The notes under the pieces are model-generated. The model was not told where the DNA came from. It was given only the letters and a program-made list of their open reading frames with translations, and did no database searches. Below, piece after piece: positions 18,359-28,200 of a stretch of DNA of 32,033 nt (position 1 is its first letter; every line of letters begins with the position of its first letter). Made by a program: the position numbers and the translations under genes. The stretch comes from Flavobacteriaceae bacterium (lineage in GTDB: Bacteria; Bacteroidota; Bacteroidia; Flavobacteriales; Flavobacteriaceae), in assembly GCA_018608485.1 (NCBI GenBank), contig JABAZK010000134.1, positions 1 to 32,033 on the forward strand, in the 5' to 3' direction.

Positions 18359-18721
18359 TTAGGTAATTGGTAATGAATACAGATAAATTAGATAGGCACC
18401 ATACATTAATAAAAATTGCAGCGGTATTCTAATATATGCTAACTTTTTTGACCCTATAGCTGGTTTTATCTTTGTTGCATCCCAAATATGAATAGGCAGA
18501 AACAATATCAATAAGATGAAAATTCCTAACGAAGCATCATTTGTAAAGGCTGGGAAAAATAAACCTATACCTAAAAAAAATTCAATAAAACCTGCTATAT
18601 AATTTACAGCTAATTTTGGAAGACCAGCAGGGATAAAATGGTTAAAAAATCTAGGTTTAATAAAATGCATGATTCCTGCATATATAAAAAATCCAGCAAA
18701 AATAACTTTAAGTATAAACAT
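18359..18721 (-). CDS. DoxX-like inner-membrane protein
   Basis: A 120-residue protein with four predicted membrane helices (about 3-20, 40-58, 65-85 and 95-115). The segment AGIMHFIKPRFF followed by a GxxxExxxG-like helix fits the DoxX/DoxD-like family, whose function is poorly defined. It sits between two exported hydrolase genes with gaps of 15 and 10 bases, so it is surely in their operon. No catalytic motif is visible. Confidence 0.82.
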   Translation of the reverse strand: MFILKVIFAGFFIYAGIMHFIKPRFFNHFIPAGLPKLAVNYIAGFIEFFLGIGLFFPAFTNDASLGIFILLILFLPIHIWDATKIKPAIGSKKLAYIRIPLQFLLMYGAYLIYLYSLPIT

Positions 18722-18736
18722 ATAGTTTTATATAAA

Positions 18737-20167
18737 TTAGGGCTTTACTGGGGTATCGGTGTAAAGGTACTTATCCATCAGGTATATTAAACTAGTCATG
18801 GATGCACTTCCTAATTCTAACTCTCGCTTATTTACTTTATCAAAGGTATCTGTACTAGTATGATGATAGTCAAAGTATCGCTGACTATCTGGCCTGTACC
18901 CTACCAAGGTTACAGATTCTCCTTTTAATGGAGAAATATCTGCACCGCTTCCTCCTTTGTCGAGATCATGCAATCCGTATGGGGCTAATAATTTTTTCCA
19001 ACTTTGTACAAGTGCAGTGTTTGATGCATTTGCATCAATTGAAAAACCTCTTGGTGTGTGCCCACCAGCATCAGATTCTATTCCACCAATATGAGTCTCA
19101 TTATTTAATTTTGACATTTCTGCATATTTTTTTGCACCACGAGTTCCATTTTCTTCATTCATAAAGAATACCACACGCAGGGTGTTTTTTAAATGAACAT
19201 TGTTCTTCTTTAATAGGTAAGCAACTTCCAACGATTGTACGATACCAGTTCCATCATCATGAGCTCCATCTCCTAAATCCCAAGAATCAAGATGTCCGCC
19301 CACAACCATAATATTTTGAGGTGTTTCAGAACCTTTAATTTCTCCAACCACATTAAAAGATGGTGCATCTGGAAGTGTTTTACATTGTTGTTTAAAGTAA
19401 AATTTTAAAGTTGGGTTGTTTTTTAAGTCAGTACTTAAGATACTTGCAGCTCTAGAACTAATGGCAGCTGTAGGAATGTATTGTTCTTTTGGTAAATCTC
19501 CGTAAGACATTGTACCTGTATGAGGATAATCATCCAACCCATTAGTCATAGATCTAACTATTACTCCTTTTGCACCATATTTTCCACAAACTGCAGCTCC
19601 CTGAACTCGCTGGTCTACACAACCACCATAAGCTTTAAATGTATTGATTAACGTATTGTCAAAAGGACGATTGAAAAATACAATTTTATCTTTCATCCTT
19701 AACCCTAGCGCTTCGGCTTCCTCTAAACTTTTTACTTCAATAACTTCTGCCGTAACTCCATTTGACGGAGTAGCTACAGAAAAGCCAAGAGCACAAATAG
19801 GCACCTGTTTTAGTTTCCCATTAATACGATAGTTAGCAACTTCTTTAGTGCCTCTAACCCAATGAGGTACCATTACTGGTTGAAGCCAAACAGAATCTAA
19901 TCCAATTTCTTTCATTAAAGCTTCCCCCCATTCAACAGCTTTTTGCGCCTCCGGAGATCCTGAAAGTCTACCGCCAACATTTGAAGTTAAATCGCGAAGC
20001 CACTCATAGGATTGTCCTTCTGTTAGTGCCGTATCAAAAATATTTTTGATATTTTTAGCATCTACTTTTTCTTGATTTGATAATTCTTGAGAGGTATTGG
20101 TATTTGGTTCTTTTGTATTGCATGCGAAGAGAATAACAACAGCAATTAAAAAAATAATTTTTTTCAT
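18737..20167 (-). CDS. M28 family metallopeptidase lipoprotein (carboxypeptidase Q-like)
   Basis: A 476-residue exported zinc peptidase with lipobox C16 (VILFAC). The two-zinc set is complete: H292 in GGHLDSWD, D304 in AHDDGTG, E338/E339 in MNEEN, D366 in ESDAGG and H436 in YHHTSTD. An insert of the protease-associated type lies at about 130-265. This pattern matches the PGCP/carboxypeptidase Q branch of M28, which removes residues from peptides and dipeptides. It is the first gene of the four-gene minus-strand set and probably supplies amino acids or peptides from outside the cell. Confidence 0.93.
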   Translation of the reverse strand: MKKIIFLIAVVILFACNTKEPNTNTSQELSNQEKVDAKNIKNIFDTALTEGQSYEWLRDLTSNVGGRLSGSPEAQKAVEWGEALMKEIGLDSVWLQPVMVPHWVRGTKEVANYRINGKLKQVPICALGFSVATPSNGVTAEVIEVKSLEEAEALGLRMKDKIVFFNRPFDNTLINTFKAYGGCVDQRVQGAAVCGKYGAKGVIVRSMTNGLDDYPHTGTMSYGDLPKEQYIPTAAISSRAASILSTDLKNNPTLKFYFKQQCKTLPDAPSFNVVGEIKGSETPQNIMVVGGHLDSWDLGDGAHDDGTGIVQSLEVAYLLKKNNVHLKNTLRVVFFMNEENGTRGAKKYAEMSKLNNETHIGGIESDAGGHTPRGFSIDANASNTALVQSWKKLLAPYGLHDLDKGGSGADISPLKGESVTLVGYRPDSQRYFDYHHTSTDTFDKVNKRELELGSASMTSLIYLMDKYLYTDTPVKP

Positions 20168-20252
20168 AGTTAGTGTTAATTATTGAGAACCTTAAATTTA
20201 CGGAAAGTTTTGAATATATTTTACTTTAATTTCTAATCATCGAATGATTGTT

Positions 20253-22007
20253 TTAAAAATCAAATTTATAGGTAATTCCTGCCAACGCTTGAAACCCAAG
20301 AACATTATAATTTGCGTATCGATCGTAATCGGTCCCTAAAATATTATTAAGTTTAACGAATGCACTAAAAAAATCACTAAAATGATAGCCTCCATTTAGA
20401 TTCATATCTGTAAAAGCATCTAATGATTCAATACTTGCTATTGTAGATGGGAATGTTCCATTATATTGAACATCCATACGACTACCAACAAAGAAAATAT
20501 TAGCATTGGCGTACCAGTTATTGTTTTTATATTTCCCATAAATTGCTCCCTCAATCTTAGGTAAATTCCAGGCTTCTTGTTGAAAGGTTGTTGAGTATGA
20601 ATTTATTTGAATAGTAGCACCAATAGAAAATCTTTTACTAGCATCAATCTCAATTTCTCCAAAAATTGATAGGGTACTAATATCGTCATAAAAAACATTA
20701 AATGAGTTTCCATATTCATAACCTAATAATGATGTTGAGGCATTAAAAACACCATTTGATTTAGAGTTGTTTCTCACAAACAATGCATGGTCTTCATCAC
20801 TCTTATAACTAGCTTTAACATTAAAACTTATGTTTGATGAGATGATTCCATTAATTCCTCCAAATAGATTGTATTGTTCATTAGTTTGAGTTAAGAAAAG
20901 AGTAGGAGAGACAAACGGATTTTGTTCGCTAAAATTCTGGAAAGAATTCATATGAAGATCTCCACTAGCTCCTGCATAAAAATTAATTAAATTGGAAATT
21001 ACTGGATAGGTTATTTCTAGATCTGGATAAGCAAGAATATCTGTTAAACTATTTTTTATATCTGAGGTTAGATATATTTTTGAGCCTAACTTGATAGATA
21101 ATTTATTCCAATTTACTCTGTAAACTGGATGAATTCCCAGATTAAAAAAACTGTATTTTATATTGCTATTGTTTAGATAGTTTTGTTCAAATTCACCTTG
21201 TAAGTAATTTATATTAGTTTGAAGTTCTAGTTCTGAGAGGTTTTTACTTATGAAACCTAATGGTATTTTTAAAGATGGTTTTAATAAAAAACCAACTTCT
21301 TTACTCCCAAATTTATCATCAAAAAGACTCAAAGCTCCTTTAATATTATCAAAATATGAATCTTCAAAAACAACTTCACTTTCTACCTCATAAAAACCAT
21401 ATGTTTGCTTAGCTGCAATTGAGTTGATGGTGTTATTGTCAAAAGAGATGTTTGGTAAACCATACCAATTATATTGTTTTTGATACATGTTTCCACCAAT
21501 TTTCCATGTAAAACCTCTCTCTTCCTTCAAGTAAAATCCACCTAGATTCAGAGTAGAAAACTCATTGTTTAAAAATGTATTTTTTACTCCATTTTCTGAG
21601 GATGTATATTTCAAATATATACCATAATCAGTTTCAAACTTTCTATTTTGATGTAAGAAAAATTCTATGAAAGGAGTGGTATAATTTCCAAATCCAAGTG
21701 CTAAGTAATTATCAAAAAGTCGTTCTTTTTTACCAACATCAATCCCCTTAACTACACCACTTTTTGGGACAAATGTAGAGGCAACAGGAGCCGAAAAAAT
21801 GGAGTAACTTAATTTTTTCTTTGAGATCGTATTGCTTAAAATAATTTTTGGTGTTTTCTTGATTTTAAAAGCATCTGAAATTGTTGGAGTGTATGATGTA
21901 ATTACATTAATTACTTCAACAATAGAATCCTTCTTTTTAGGTTTTTTTTGAGAGAAAACTTGACCTAAACTCATTATTAAAATTAATACGAAACTATATT
22001 TTTTCAT
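20253..22007 (-). CDS. Outer-membrane beta-barrel, TonB-receptor-like without a plug
   Basis: A 584-residue exported protein with signal peptide MKKYSFVLILIMSLGQVFSQ. After a basic stretch comes VINVITSYTPTISDAFKIKK, then alternating aromatic and polar strands to the end. The C terminus is like those of TonB-dependent receptors (VKLNNILGTDYDRYANYN and a final aromatic KFDF), marking insertion by the BAM machinery. I see no plug domain or TonB box. It starts five bases after the TPR gene, so the two probably work together. Function unknown. Confidence 0.82.
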   Translation of the reverse strand: MKKYSFVLILIMSLGQVFSQKKPKKKDSIVEVINVITSYTPTISDAFKIKKTPKIILSNTISKKKLSYSIFSAPVASTFVPKSGVVKGIDVGKKERLFDNYLALGFGNYTTPFIEFFLHQNRKFETDYGIYLKYTSSENGVKNTFLNNEFSTLNLGGFYLKEERGFTWKIGGNMYQKQYNWYGLPNISFDNNTINSIAAKQTYGFYEVESEVVFEDSYFDNIKGALSLFDDKFGSKEVGFLLKPSLKIPLGFISKNLSELELQTNINYLQGEFEQNYLNNSNIKYSFFNLGIHPVYRVNWNKLSIKLGSKIYLTSDIKNSLTDILAYPDLEITYPVISNLINFYAGASGDLHMNSFQNFSEQNPFVSPTLFLTQTNEQYNLFGGINGIISSNISFNVKASYKSDEDHALFVRNNSKSNGVFNASTSLLGYEYGNSFNVFYDDISTLSIFGEIEIDASKRFSIGATIQINSYSTTFQQEAWNLPKIEGAIYGKYKNNNWYANANIFFVGSRMDVQYNGTFPSTIASIESLDAFTDMNLNGGYHFSDFFSAFVKLNNILGTDYDRYANYNVLGFQALAGITYKFDF

Positions 22008-22012
22008 CAGTC

Positions 22013-25000
22013 TTAATTTTTAGGAGTTGTTACCGAGTTATTTGTTTTAGATTCTTTTAGTTTTATCTTCTTTAATTCACTTTTTGCATCATTTATGATA
22101 TCACTAAATTGAGAAAAATTCTTAATAATATTTTCTAAAATATAAGTGGCTTGATATGGATCAGAATCTTCCAAAGCATAATAGTTTTTAGCCATGATAA
22201 TAAAACTTTTTGCTCCCCAATATTTATAGGTAGAGAAATCAGATGTGATTGTTTGTATTATTTTATTTGAAACATCATACTCTTTTTTCTTATTGGTAAA
22301 ATAAGCGCTATAATACAATGCTTCCGCTTTTAATTCTCCATTTGCATTTCGTTCTACTTCAGTATAAAACTCTTCTGCTTTGATATAATCTTCCGTTTGA
22401 AAGGCAGATCGAGCAATAATAATTTTAGCATCATACTCTACTGTAGCATCTATTTTGTCTTGTAATAATATTTTTTCTGCATAAATAACTGATTTTGTAT
22501 AATCTTGTAATTTATAATAACCTTTCATTAAATTACTCTGGGCGTATATAATGTTCAAGATCAAGTTTGCTTCTTGTTCTAGTCTTACTAGCAGGGGAAT
22601 GGCAGATTCCCAATCTTCTTTTTCTAATAAAATTTGTGATAATTTATTGAGAGCTTCTTCACTAAACTCACTTTGAGGAAGAGATATTACATACTGATAG
22701 TGTTTTACCGACTCTTCATATAATTCTTTATTAACGAGTAATTGAGCTAAATAAAAGTTTGCTTGTAAAGCATGAAGACCATCGGGAAAAGTTTCAATAT
22801 ATTTCTTAAAACCTTTAATGGCTGATGGAGTATCGTTTTCTAAAAATTTATTTTCTGCAGATTGATAAGTTGTATTGTCAATTTCTTCATTAGTAATATT
22901 CACAAAACTAATTCCTTGAACCCAGAGAGCATATTCATCAACAGTTCCAAGATCTATGTATACATTTTTTGCATTGGTAACAGCCTCTCTTGCCTCTACA
23001 GAATTTGGGTAATTTGAAACAATTTCTTGGTATTTTTTTAAAGCTTTTTTATTTTCATCATCATTGTAAAACAGTAATCCATCTCTTAATAGAGCTCTAG
23101 GAATATAAGAGCTTTTTGGGAAGTCTTGAAATAAGATTTTGTAAGCTTGATGAGCTTTTTTGGTTTTTTTTTGAGAAGAATATGTATTTCCCAACTGAAA
23201 CAATGCATCATCTCTGAAATTTGATAAATTAAAATTATTTAGTAAACTTTCTAATTCAGTTATTTTGGTAGTATTCTTTTCTAAGAAGCCGAAACACATA
23301 GCTATTTGATATTGAGCATAATCAGAACTGTTTCCAAGCTGATCAAGAACTTTTTTGTAAGCATCTATAGATTTACGGTATTCTTTGATGGCAAAAAAAC
23401 TATCTCCCATCCTAATCGTTGCATCATCTACTAAAGACAGATCTTTTTGTTTTGTATTTATGAAGTCCTGAAAGACTTTTGCTGAGGTTGAGTATTGTTT
23501 CAGTTTAAAGTAGCCGTATCCCAAATTATAATCTACTAATTGGAATTCTTCACTTTCTTTTGATGCAATTTTTTTAAAGTTAATTAAATCATCTATACTT
23601 TTCTGGTAATTTCCTAATCTAAAATTTGTTTCTGCACACCAATAAAAAGACAATGCTTTAATGGAAGATTCAACAGCGTATTTTCCTTGCTCAAAATAGG
23701 GAAGAGCCTTCGGCATGTTACTCGTATTAAATAACTGTATTCCTCTGTAATAAGAAACCTCTTTAATTAAGTCTTCATTTTGTTTGGTTTTATTTTTACT
23801 CAAAAAATCGAGAGCTCCTTGATAATTCTGTTGATATAAATAAGAGGTAACCATTAAACCATTAATCTCCTCATAACTTGGAGATTTTGGATAAGTTTTT
23901 AAGAAAAACTGAAGTACCTCTGCAACATTTTCATAAGGATTTCCTTCCTCATAGCTGAGCTTTGCATAGTTTAATGAGGCATCTTCTTTTACCTTTAAAT
24001 CAAAACTCATTTCACTGGCACTTTTAAATGCATTCAGAGCTTCTGGTTTTTTTTTCAGATAAATATAACATTCACCTAAATTGTAATATGCTTTTTGCGA
24101 AACATTATTTTTTTCGTCAATTATTTTATTGAAATTATTGACAGCATTTTCAAAATCATTTTGTTTAAAAAAAGCATAGCCTAATTGATAGTAATCGGTA
24201 TTATTCCATTTTCCTTTTTTACCTCTATAAGCTTTCAAATAGTCGATAGATTCTTTATATTTTTTAAGATTGAAATAACTCTCACCAATAATTTTTGAAA
24301 TTTCAGAAACTTCTTTAGGTTTTGCATTTTCAAGTAGTTTTTGTCCCACTTCAATACATTTTTCAAATCGTCCAGCCTTAAAACTAATATCCAATAAGTA
24401 ATAAGTTACTTCACTTTTGTAAGCTTCATCATCTGCAATTTCCTCCAAGGTTTTTTCTGCAATTTCATAATCCTCTTGTTTGTAGGAGATATACCCAAAG
24501 TAGTAGCGAGAGTCATTCCCGTATTTTGGGTCATTGATTAATAAAACAAACTTATTTTTTGCTAAATCTAGGTTTCTGGTTGACAGAAATGCATAACCCA
24601 TTTTAAAATTTAACTCTTTTTTATTGGCTAAAGAAAGGGCTTCTAAATTTACTTTTGAATACCACTTTAAAGCGTATGCTGCTTTTTTATTGGCAAAATA
24701 GTAATTACCTACATTAAAGTATGCTCTGTCTTTTTTTGTACTAGAAGGATAATTATTTACAAATCGTATTACTTTTTTATCTGCATTTGTTTGATTTAAT
24801 TTTATTGCACACATGGCATCATAATAATCAGCATTTGCTTTTAAATCATTTTTAATAGTTGATTTTTCAGAAACTTTAATAAAGTATTTTTGGGAAGCTG
24901 CATATGCTTTGCTATTAAAGAGTTTAATTGCATGATTATATTCGCTCTGAATATTGGTGTCTATTTCTGTTTGCTGACCATAAATTTGAGCATATTGCAT

Positions 25001-25048
25001 AGAAAAAAACAATACTAGTATGTGTAAATAATTATAGCGATTTTTCAT
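22013..25048 (-). CDS. Large exported tetratricopeptide-repeat protein
   Basis: A 1011-residue protein with an N-terminal signal (hydrophobic about 8-20, likely cut near GQQTEID), so periplasmic or surface-facing. Nearly the whole chain is TPR-like helix pairs, with recurring units such as YYNLGECYIYLKKKPEALNAF and YKSEVTYYLLDISFKAGRFEKCIEV. TPR solenoids bind other proteins. The C-terminal tail is short, charged and low-complexity (KLKESKTNNSV). Being transcribed with an outer-membrane barrel, it may act as its periplasmic scaffold. I see no enzyme motif and no lipobox. Confidence 0.88.
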   Translation of the reverse strand: MKNRYNYLHILVLFFSMQYAQIYGQQTEIDTNIQSEYNHAIKLFNSKAYAASQKYFIKVSEKSTIKNDLKANADYYDAMCAIKLNQTNADKKVIRFVNNYPSSTKKDRAYFNVGNYYFANKKAAYALKWYSKVNLEALSLANKKELNFKMGYAFLSTRNLDLAKNKFVLLINDPKYGNDSRYYFGYISYKQEDYEIAEKTLEEIADDEAYKSEVTYYLLDISFKAGRFEKCIEVGQKLLENAKPKEVSEISKIIGESYFNLKKYKESIDYLKAYRGKKGKWNNTDYYQLGYAFFKQNDFENAVNNFNKIIDEKNNVSQKAYYNLGECYIYLKKKPEALNAFKSASEMSFDLKVKEDASLNYAKLSYEEGNPYENVAEVLQFFLKTYPKSPSYEEINGLMVTSYLYQQNYQGALDFLSKNKTKQNEDLIKEVSYYRGIQLFNTSNMPKALPYFEQGKYAVESSIKALSFYWCAETNFRLGNYQKSIDDLINFKKIASKESEEFQLVDYNLGYGYFKLKQYSTSAKVFQDFINTKQKDLSLVDDATIRMGDSFFAIKEYRKSIDAYKKVLDQLGNSSDYAQYQIAMCFGFLEKNTTKITELESLLNNFNLSNFRDDALFQLGNTYSSQKKTKKAHQAYKILFQDFPKSSYIPRALLRDGLLFYNDDENKKALKKYQEIVSNYPNSVEAREAVTNAKNVYIDLGTVDEYALWVQGISFVNITNEEIDNTTYQSAENKFLENDTPSAIKGFKKYIETFPDGLHALQANFYLAQLLVNKELYEESVKHYQYVISLPQSEFSEEALNKLSQILLEKEDWESAIPLLVRLEQEANLILNIIYAQSNLMKGYYKLQDYTKSVIYAEKILLQDKIDATVEYDAKIIIARSAFQTEDYIKAEEFYTEVERNANGELKAEALYYSAYFTNKKKEYDVSNKIIQTITSDFSTYKYWGAKSFIIMAKNYYALEDSDPYQATYILENIIKNFSQFSDIINDAKSELKKIKLKESKTNNSVTTPKN

Positions 25049-25128
25049 TTTTTTTGAATCTGTAAACTATAAACGAACGATTTCTTTTTTTGTTGGATTT
25101 TTTTTGTTAAAATCGGTTATTTATATTT

Positions 25129-25136
25129 CAAAAATA
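25129..25136 (-). promoter_or_regulatory. Candidate -7 box of the TPR/barrel unit
   Basis: The minus strand reads TATTTTTG, a match to TAnnTTTG, about 80 bases ahead of the TPR gene ATG. No matching -33 TTG was found, so this is weak. Confidence 0.3.
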
Positions 25137-25204
25137 GGCATTGATTTTAGGATTATCATCATTCAGTTGGGTAAAATACCACAAAATCTATCCAAAAAAT
25201 TATG

Positions 25205-25212
25205 TAGGTTTG
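25205..25212 (+). promoter_or_regulatory. Candidate -7 box of the ftsE-like gene
   Basis: TAGGTTTG matches the -7 consensus TAnnTTTG, 16 bases before the ATG at 25229, implying a very short 5' leader of roughly ten bases. The -33 element is not clear. Confidence 0.45.
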
Positions 25213-25228
25213 TATAAAGAACTATTTC

Positions 25229-25915
25229 ATGGGAAATTCAATCTTACATTTAGAAAATGCAGATATTTATCAACGAGATAATTTGGTGTTATCTAAAGTA
25301 AATCTTACTATTAAACAAGGAGAGTTTTATTATTTGATTGGTAAAACTGGAAGTGGGAAAAGTAGTTTAATGAAAACTTTATATGGAGATTTATTACTTC
25401 AAAGGGGAATAGGTTCTATAGTAGGTTTTGATCTAAAAAAACTAAAAGATAAAGAAATTCCTTTTCTTAGAAGAAAAATTGGGATTGTTTTCCAAGACTT
25501 TAAATTATTAAATGATAGAACAGTTTTTGATAATCTTTTGTTTGTTCTAAAAGCTACAGGTTGGAAAGATAAAACATCTATGAAGGCTAAAATTGAAGAG
25601 GTTTTAGATCGTGTTGGTATGAAAACAAAATATTATAAAAGTCCCTATGAATTGTCTGGAGGAGAACAGCAAAGAGTTGCAATAGCAAGAGCTTTATTAA
25701 ATGATCCAGAGTTAATTTTAGCAGATGAACCCACTGGAAATTTAGATCCAAAAACTTCCATAGAAGTAATGGATTTACTTAATAAAATTCATCAAAGTGG
25801 TAAAAGTATTCTAATGGCTACCCATGATTATGCTTTGATAGTAAAATTTAAACAAAAAACACTTAAGTGCGAGGGTGGCGAATTGTTTGAGGTAGTAGCG
25901 CAAACTACTCCTTAA
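25229..25915 (+). CDS. ftsE: FtsE-like ABC transporter ATP-binding protein
   Basis: A 228-residue ABC ATPase. Walker A GKTGSGKS is at 38-45, Q-loop Q89 in VFQDFKLL, signature LSGGEQQ at 142-148, Walker B LILADE at 162-167, and the switch H199. The [16 protein letters not shown] and DEPTGNLDP segments resemble FtsE, which with FtsX controls cell-wall hydrolases during division. LolD or MacB-type ATPases look similar. No ftsX lies next to it here, so the symbol is provisional. Its last 11 bases overlap the end of the opposing glycosyltransferase gene. Confidence 0.82.
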   Translation: MGNSILHLENADIYQRDNLVLSKVNLTIKQGEFYYLIGKTGSGKSSLMKTLYGDLLLQRGIGSIVGFDLKKLKDKEIPFLRRKIGIVFQDFKLLNDRTVFDNLLFVLKATGWKDKTSMKAKIEEVLDRVGMKTKYYKSPYELSGGEQQRVAIARALLNDPELILADEPTGNLDPKTSIEVMDLLNKIHQSGKSILMATHDYALIVKFKQKTLKCEGGELFEVVAQTTP

Positions 25916-27023
25916 AGATTGTGTTAACTATTTTTTCTGCTCCATGTATTGGGTCAAAATTTTGCAGCAACTTTTCACGATCTTCCCTGTAAGAGGGTTT
26001 AAAATCTTTCTGAAATAATTCGACTGTTTTTATCAAGTACTCAGCCTTAGTGTTGGCTTTTTCACAAAGTGATTCCAAGCCAGTTTTGTCTACCATATAA
26101 TCATTAGCTATCACAAACCTTCCTTGGCGGAGTGTGTTCAGTAATTTTAATTTGATTCCTGTATTTTGAAAAGTAGGAAGTACATTAATATGAGCTTCTT
26201 GAAATAAATTGTATAGGTCTTTATCTTCATTTAAAGGATTAAAAAATATATTTTCATGTTTCTGAATCTCTTTTAAAACCTCACTGTTTTTATAATTACT
26301 GGCTATCACAAGTTGATAATCTGTTTGTTTGTATACATCAATTAAATACAAAGCTGCCTTTACATTTTCAGAAACTAATAAATGGCCGTGATATAAAATA
26401 AAACTTCCTTTGGAACTAAGGTTTGTGTGTTTCTCTAAATCATGAAATGCAGGAATGTAAATACTTTTATTCCCATATTTATTTTTAAAATATTCTTGTT
26501 CAATTGGAGAAATTGAGAAAACATTTTGCATTTTATTCATGATTTTTTCATAATTCTTAAGTTTTTTAGATTCTTTTTTAAAAAAAGATCGTTTAAAAGT
26601 ATTTGACTCACTTTTTTCTAATCCCTTGTAAAAACGATGTTCTATATTATGAGCTCTTAAGTATATCTTTTTACCATTTAGTTTATCTTCTATTGCGGGT
26701 AATGTTGTGTGTAATCCTTCAAATAAAATTGGATAGGAATCTTTAGTTAGATTTGCTACTAATAAATCATTTCCTCTACTTTTTACGATAAAAGGAGTTT
26801 TAGATAAAAGACTTTTTATGAATGAGTTTCTCTTGTAATAGAAAACTTTTTCACAATACTTAAGAAGTTCTTTTTGCTCACCTTTCCCATATTCGAACAC
26901 ATGTAGATAAATATCAACGCCTACGCTATGTAACGCTTTTATTTTATAAAATACGTCTATGACTCCTCCATAATTAGTTGGATAGGGAACATCAAAAGAA
27001 ACGATGTGTAGTTTATTATACAC
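25905..27023 (-). CDS. Glycosyltransferase, GT4-like
   Basis: A 372-residue cytoplasmic protein of GT-B form. The N-terminal half begins LHIVSFDVPYPTNYGGV, the glycine loop typical of GT4 enzymes. A linker YHGHLLVSENVKAALYL and the donor-binding region FQEAHINVLPTFQNTGIKLKLLNTL follow in the C-terminal half. The usual EAFG-type donor motif is degenerate, seen only as NTGIKLK. It overlaps the upstream glycosyltransferase by 8 bases, so the pair probably builds one glycan (capsule, LPS or a protein glycan). The stop is TAG, overlapping the ftsE tail. Confidence 0.85.
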   Translation of the reverse strand: MYNKLHIVSFDVPYPTNYGGVIDVFYKIKALHSVGVDIYLHVFEYGKGEQKELLKYCEKVFYYKRNSFIKSLLSKTPFIVKSRGNDLLVANLTKDSYPILFEGLHTTLPAIEDKLNGKKIYLRAHNIEHRFYKGLEKSESNTFKRSFFKKESKKLKNYEKIMNKMQNVFSISPIEQEYFKNKYGNKSIYIPAFHDLEKHTNLSSKGSFILYHGHLLVSENVKAALYLIDVYKQTDYQLVIASNYKNSEVLKEIQKHENIFFNPLNEDKDLYNLFQEAHINVLPTFQNTGIKLKLLNTLRQGRFVIANDYMVDKTGLESLCEKANTKAEYLIKTVELFQKDFKPSYREDREKLLQNFDPIHGAEKIVNTIFKE

Positions 27024-28101
27024 GCTTTAAAAAAATTGAAGTTAGTTTTTCTTTTTCTATAGACCAATTTAGTTCTTCTTTTGCATCTTTAAGCTCTTTT
27101 TTATAACTAACAAATTCCATGCTTTTAATAGTTTTTGCAAGGCATTCTGTAGATCTTTCTTGAAGTACTTTCCCAAACGAATATTGGCTTATGAGTGTTT
27201 TCATTTCTTTTAAATTAGCAACTATTACAGGGACATTCGCATGTAAATAGTCAAATATTTTATTAGGAAGAGCATATCTATAATTTAAACCTAAATCTTC
27301 TTCTAAGCTAATACCAATTGCTGCATTAGGAGTAAGTTTTTTTAATTCATTTGGAGTTTTTTTACCTAGAAATTTAACACGATCAACCAAAGAGAGATTT
27401 TTTACCTTATTTTTTAATTTCTCTGTAATATCACCATCTCCAATAATTACAAATATATATTCCTTAAGAAGCGGCATTGTTTCTATCATTAGTTCTAACC
27501 CCCGACCAATGTTTACTGAACCTTGGTATAAAATGATTTTTTTTCCTTTGGTTTCTATTTTAAATTCTTTCGGATTAATTGTTTTAATTTCTGGAATATT
27601 CCTGACTACTATGGCAGAAATTCCATATAAATTTTGATAATGCTTTTTTATGGAATCACTAACAGTTATAACAGTTTGTAGTTTTGGAATGATTGTTTTT
27701 TCCAGAAAAAGCCATACACTCTTCACTCTTTTTTTATGAACAAGCTCTGGTATTTCAGAGAATAATTCATGACTATCAAAAACTAGTTTTTTATTTTGAA
27801 GTTTACTTATTATATAATTAGGCAAAAGGGTGTCTACATCATTTGAAAATAACAGGTCTTTTTTGGTAAATAATAGATATATAAACAAACGTATATTGAA
27901 TTCAGCATAAAATAAAAAGCCTACATTAAAAAGCAATCGAAACCTAATTGTCTTGTAATTTCTTTGAATAGGAAAACTTTTTTTTAGTTTTCTACCTACC
28001 AAAATAACATCATATCCAATTTCAGATAAAACTTCACACGTTTTTTCAACGCGTTGATCAGTTGATAAATCGTTTGTTACAGAAATTAGTATTCTTTTCA
28101 A
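27016..28101 (-). CDS. Glycosyltransferase family 4
   Basis: A 361-residue GT-B enzyme. The start ISVTNDLSTDQRVEKTCEVL is a common N terminus of Bacteroidetes GT4 proteins, followed by VFDSHELFSEIPEL. The C-terminal donor domain has the linker LYQGSVNIGRGLE, the FVIIGDGD strand, VKFLGKKTPNEL, and the donor region GISLEEDLGLNYRYALPNKIFDYL. Substrate is unknown. It is the first gene of the two-gene unit. Confidence 0.9.
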   Translation of the reverse strand: MKRILISVTNDLSTDQRVEKTCEVLSEIGYDVILVGRKLKKSFPIQRNYKTIRFRLLFNVGFLFYAEFNIRLFIYLLFTKKDLLFSNDVDTLLPNYIISKLQNKKLVFDSHELFSEIPELVHKKRVKSVWLFLEKTIIPKLQTVITVSDSIKKHYQNLYGISAIVVRNIPEIKTINPKEFKIETKGKKIILYQGSVNIGRGLELMIETMPLLKEYIFVIIGDGDITEKLKNKVKNLSLVDRVKFLGKKTPNELKKLTPNAAIGISLEEDLGLNYRYALPNKIFDYLHANVPVIVANLKEMKTLISQYSFGKVLQERSTECLAKTIKSMEFVSYKKELKDAKEELNWSIEKEKLTSIFLKRV

Positions 28102-28200
28102 GACATTTTATTTAATAAGGCAAGATATAAAAAACTAGGTAGCTTGCTGTAATTCATGTTTTTCGCGATAAAAAGGTAAAGAAAGGATTAGTCAAAAAAC

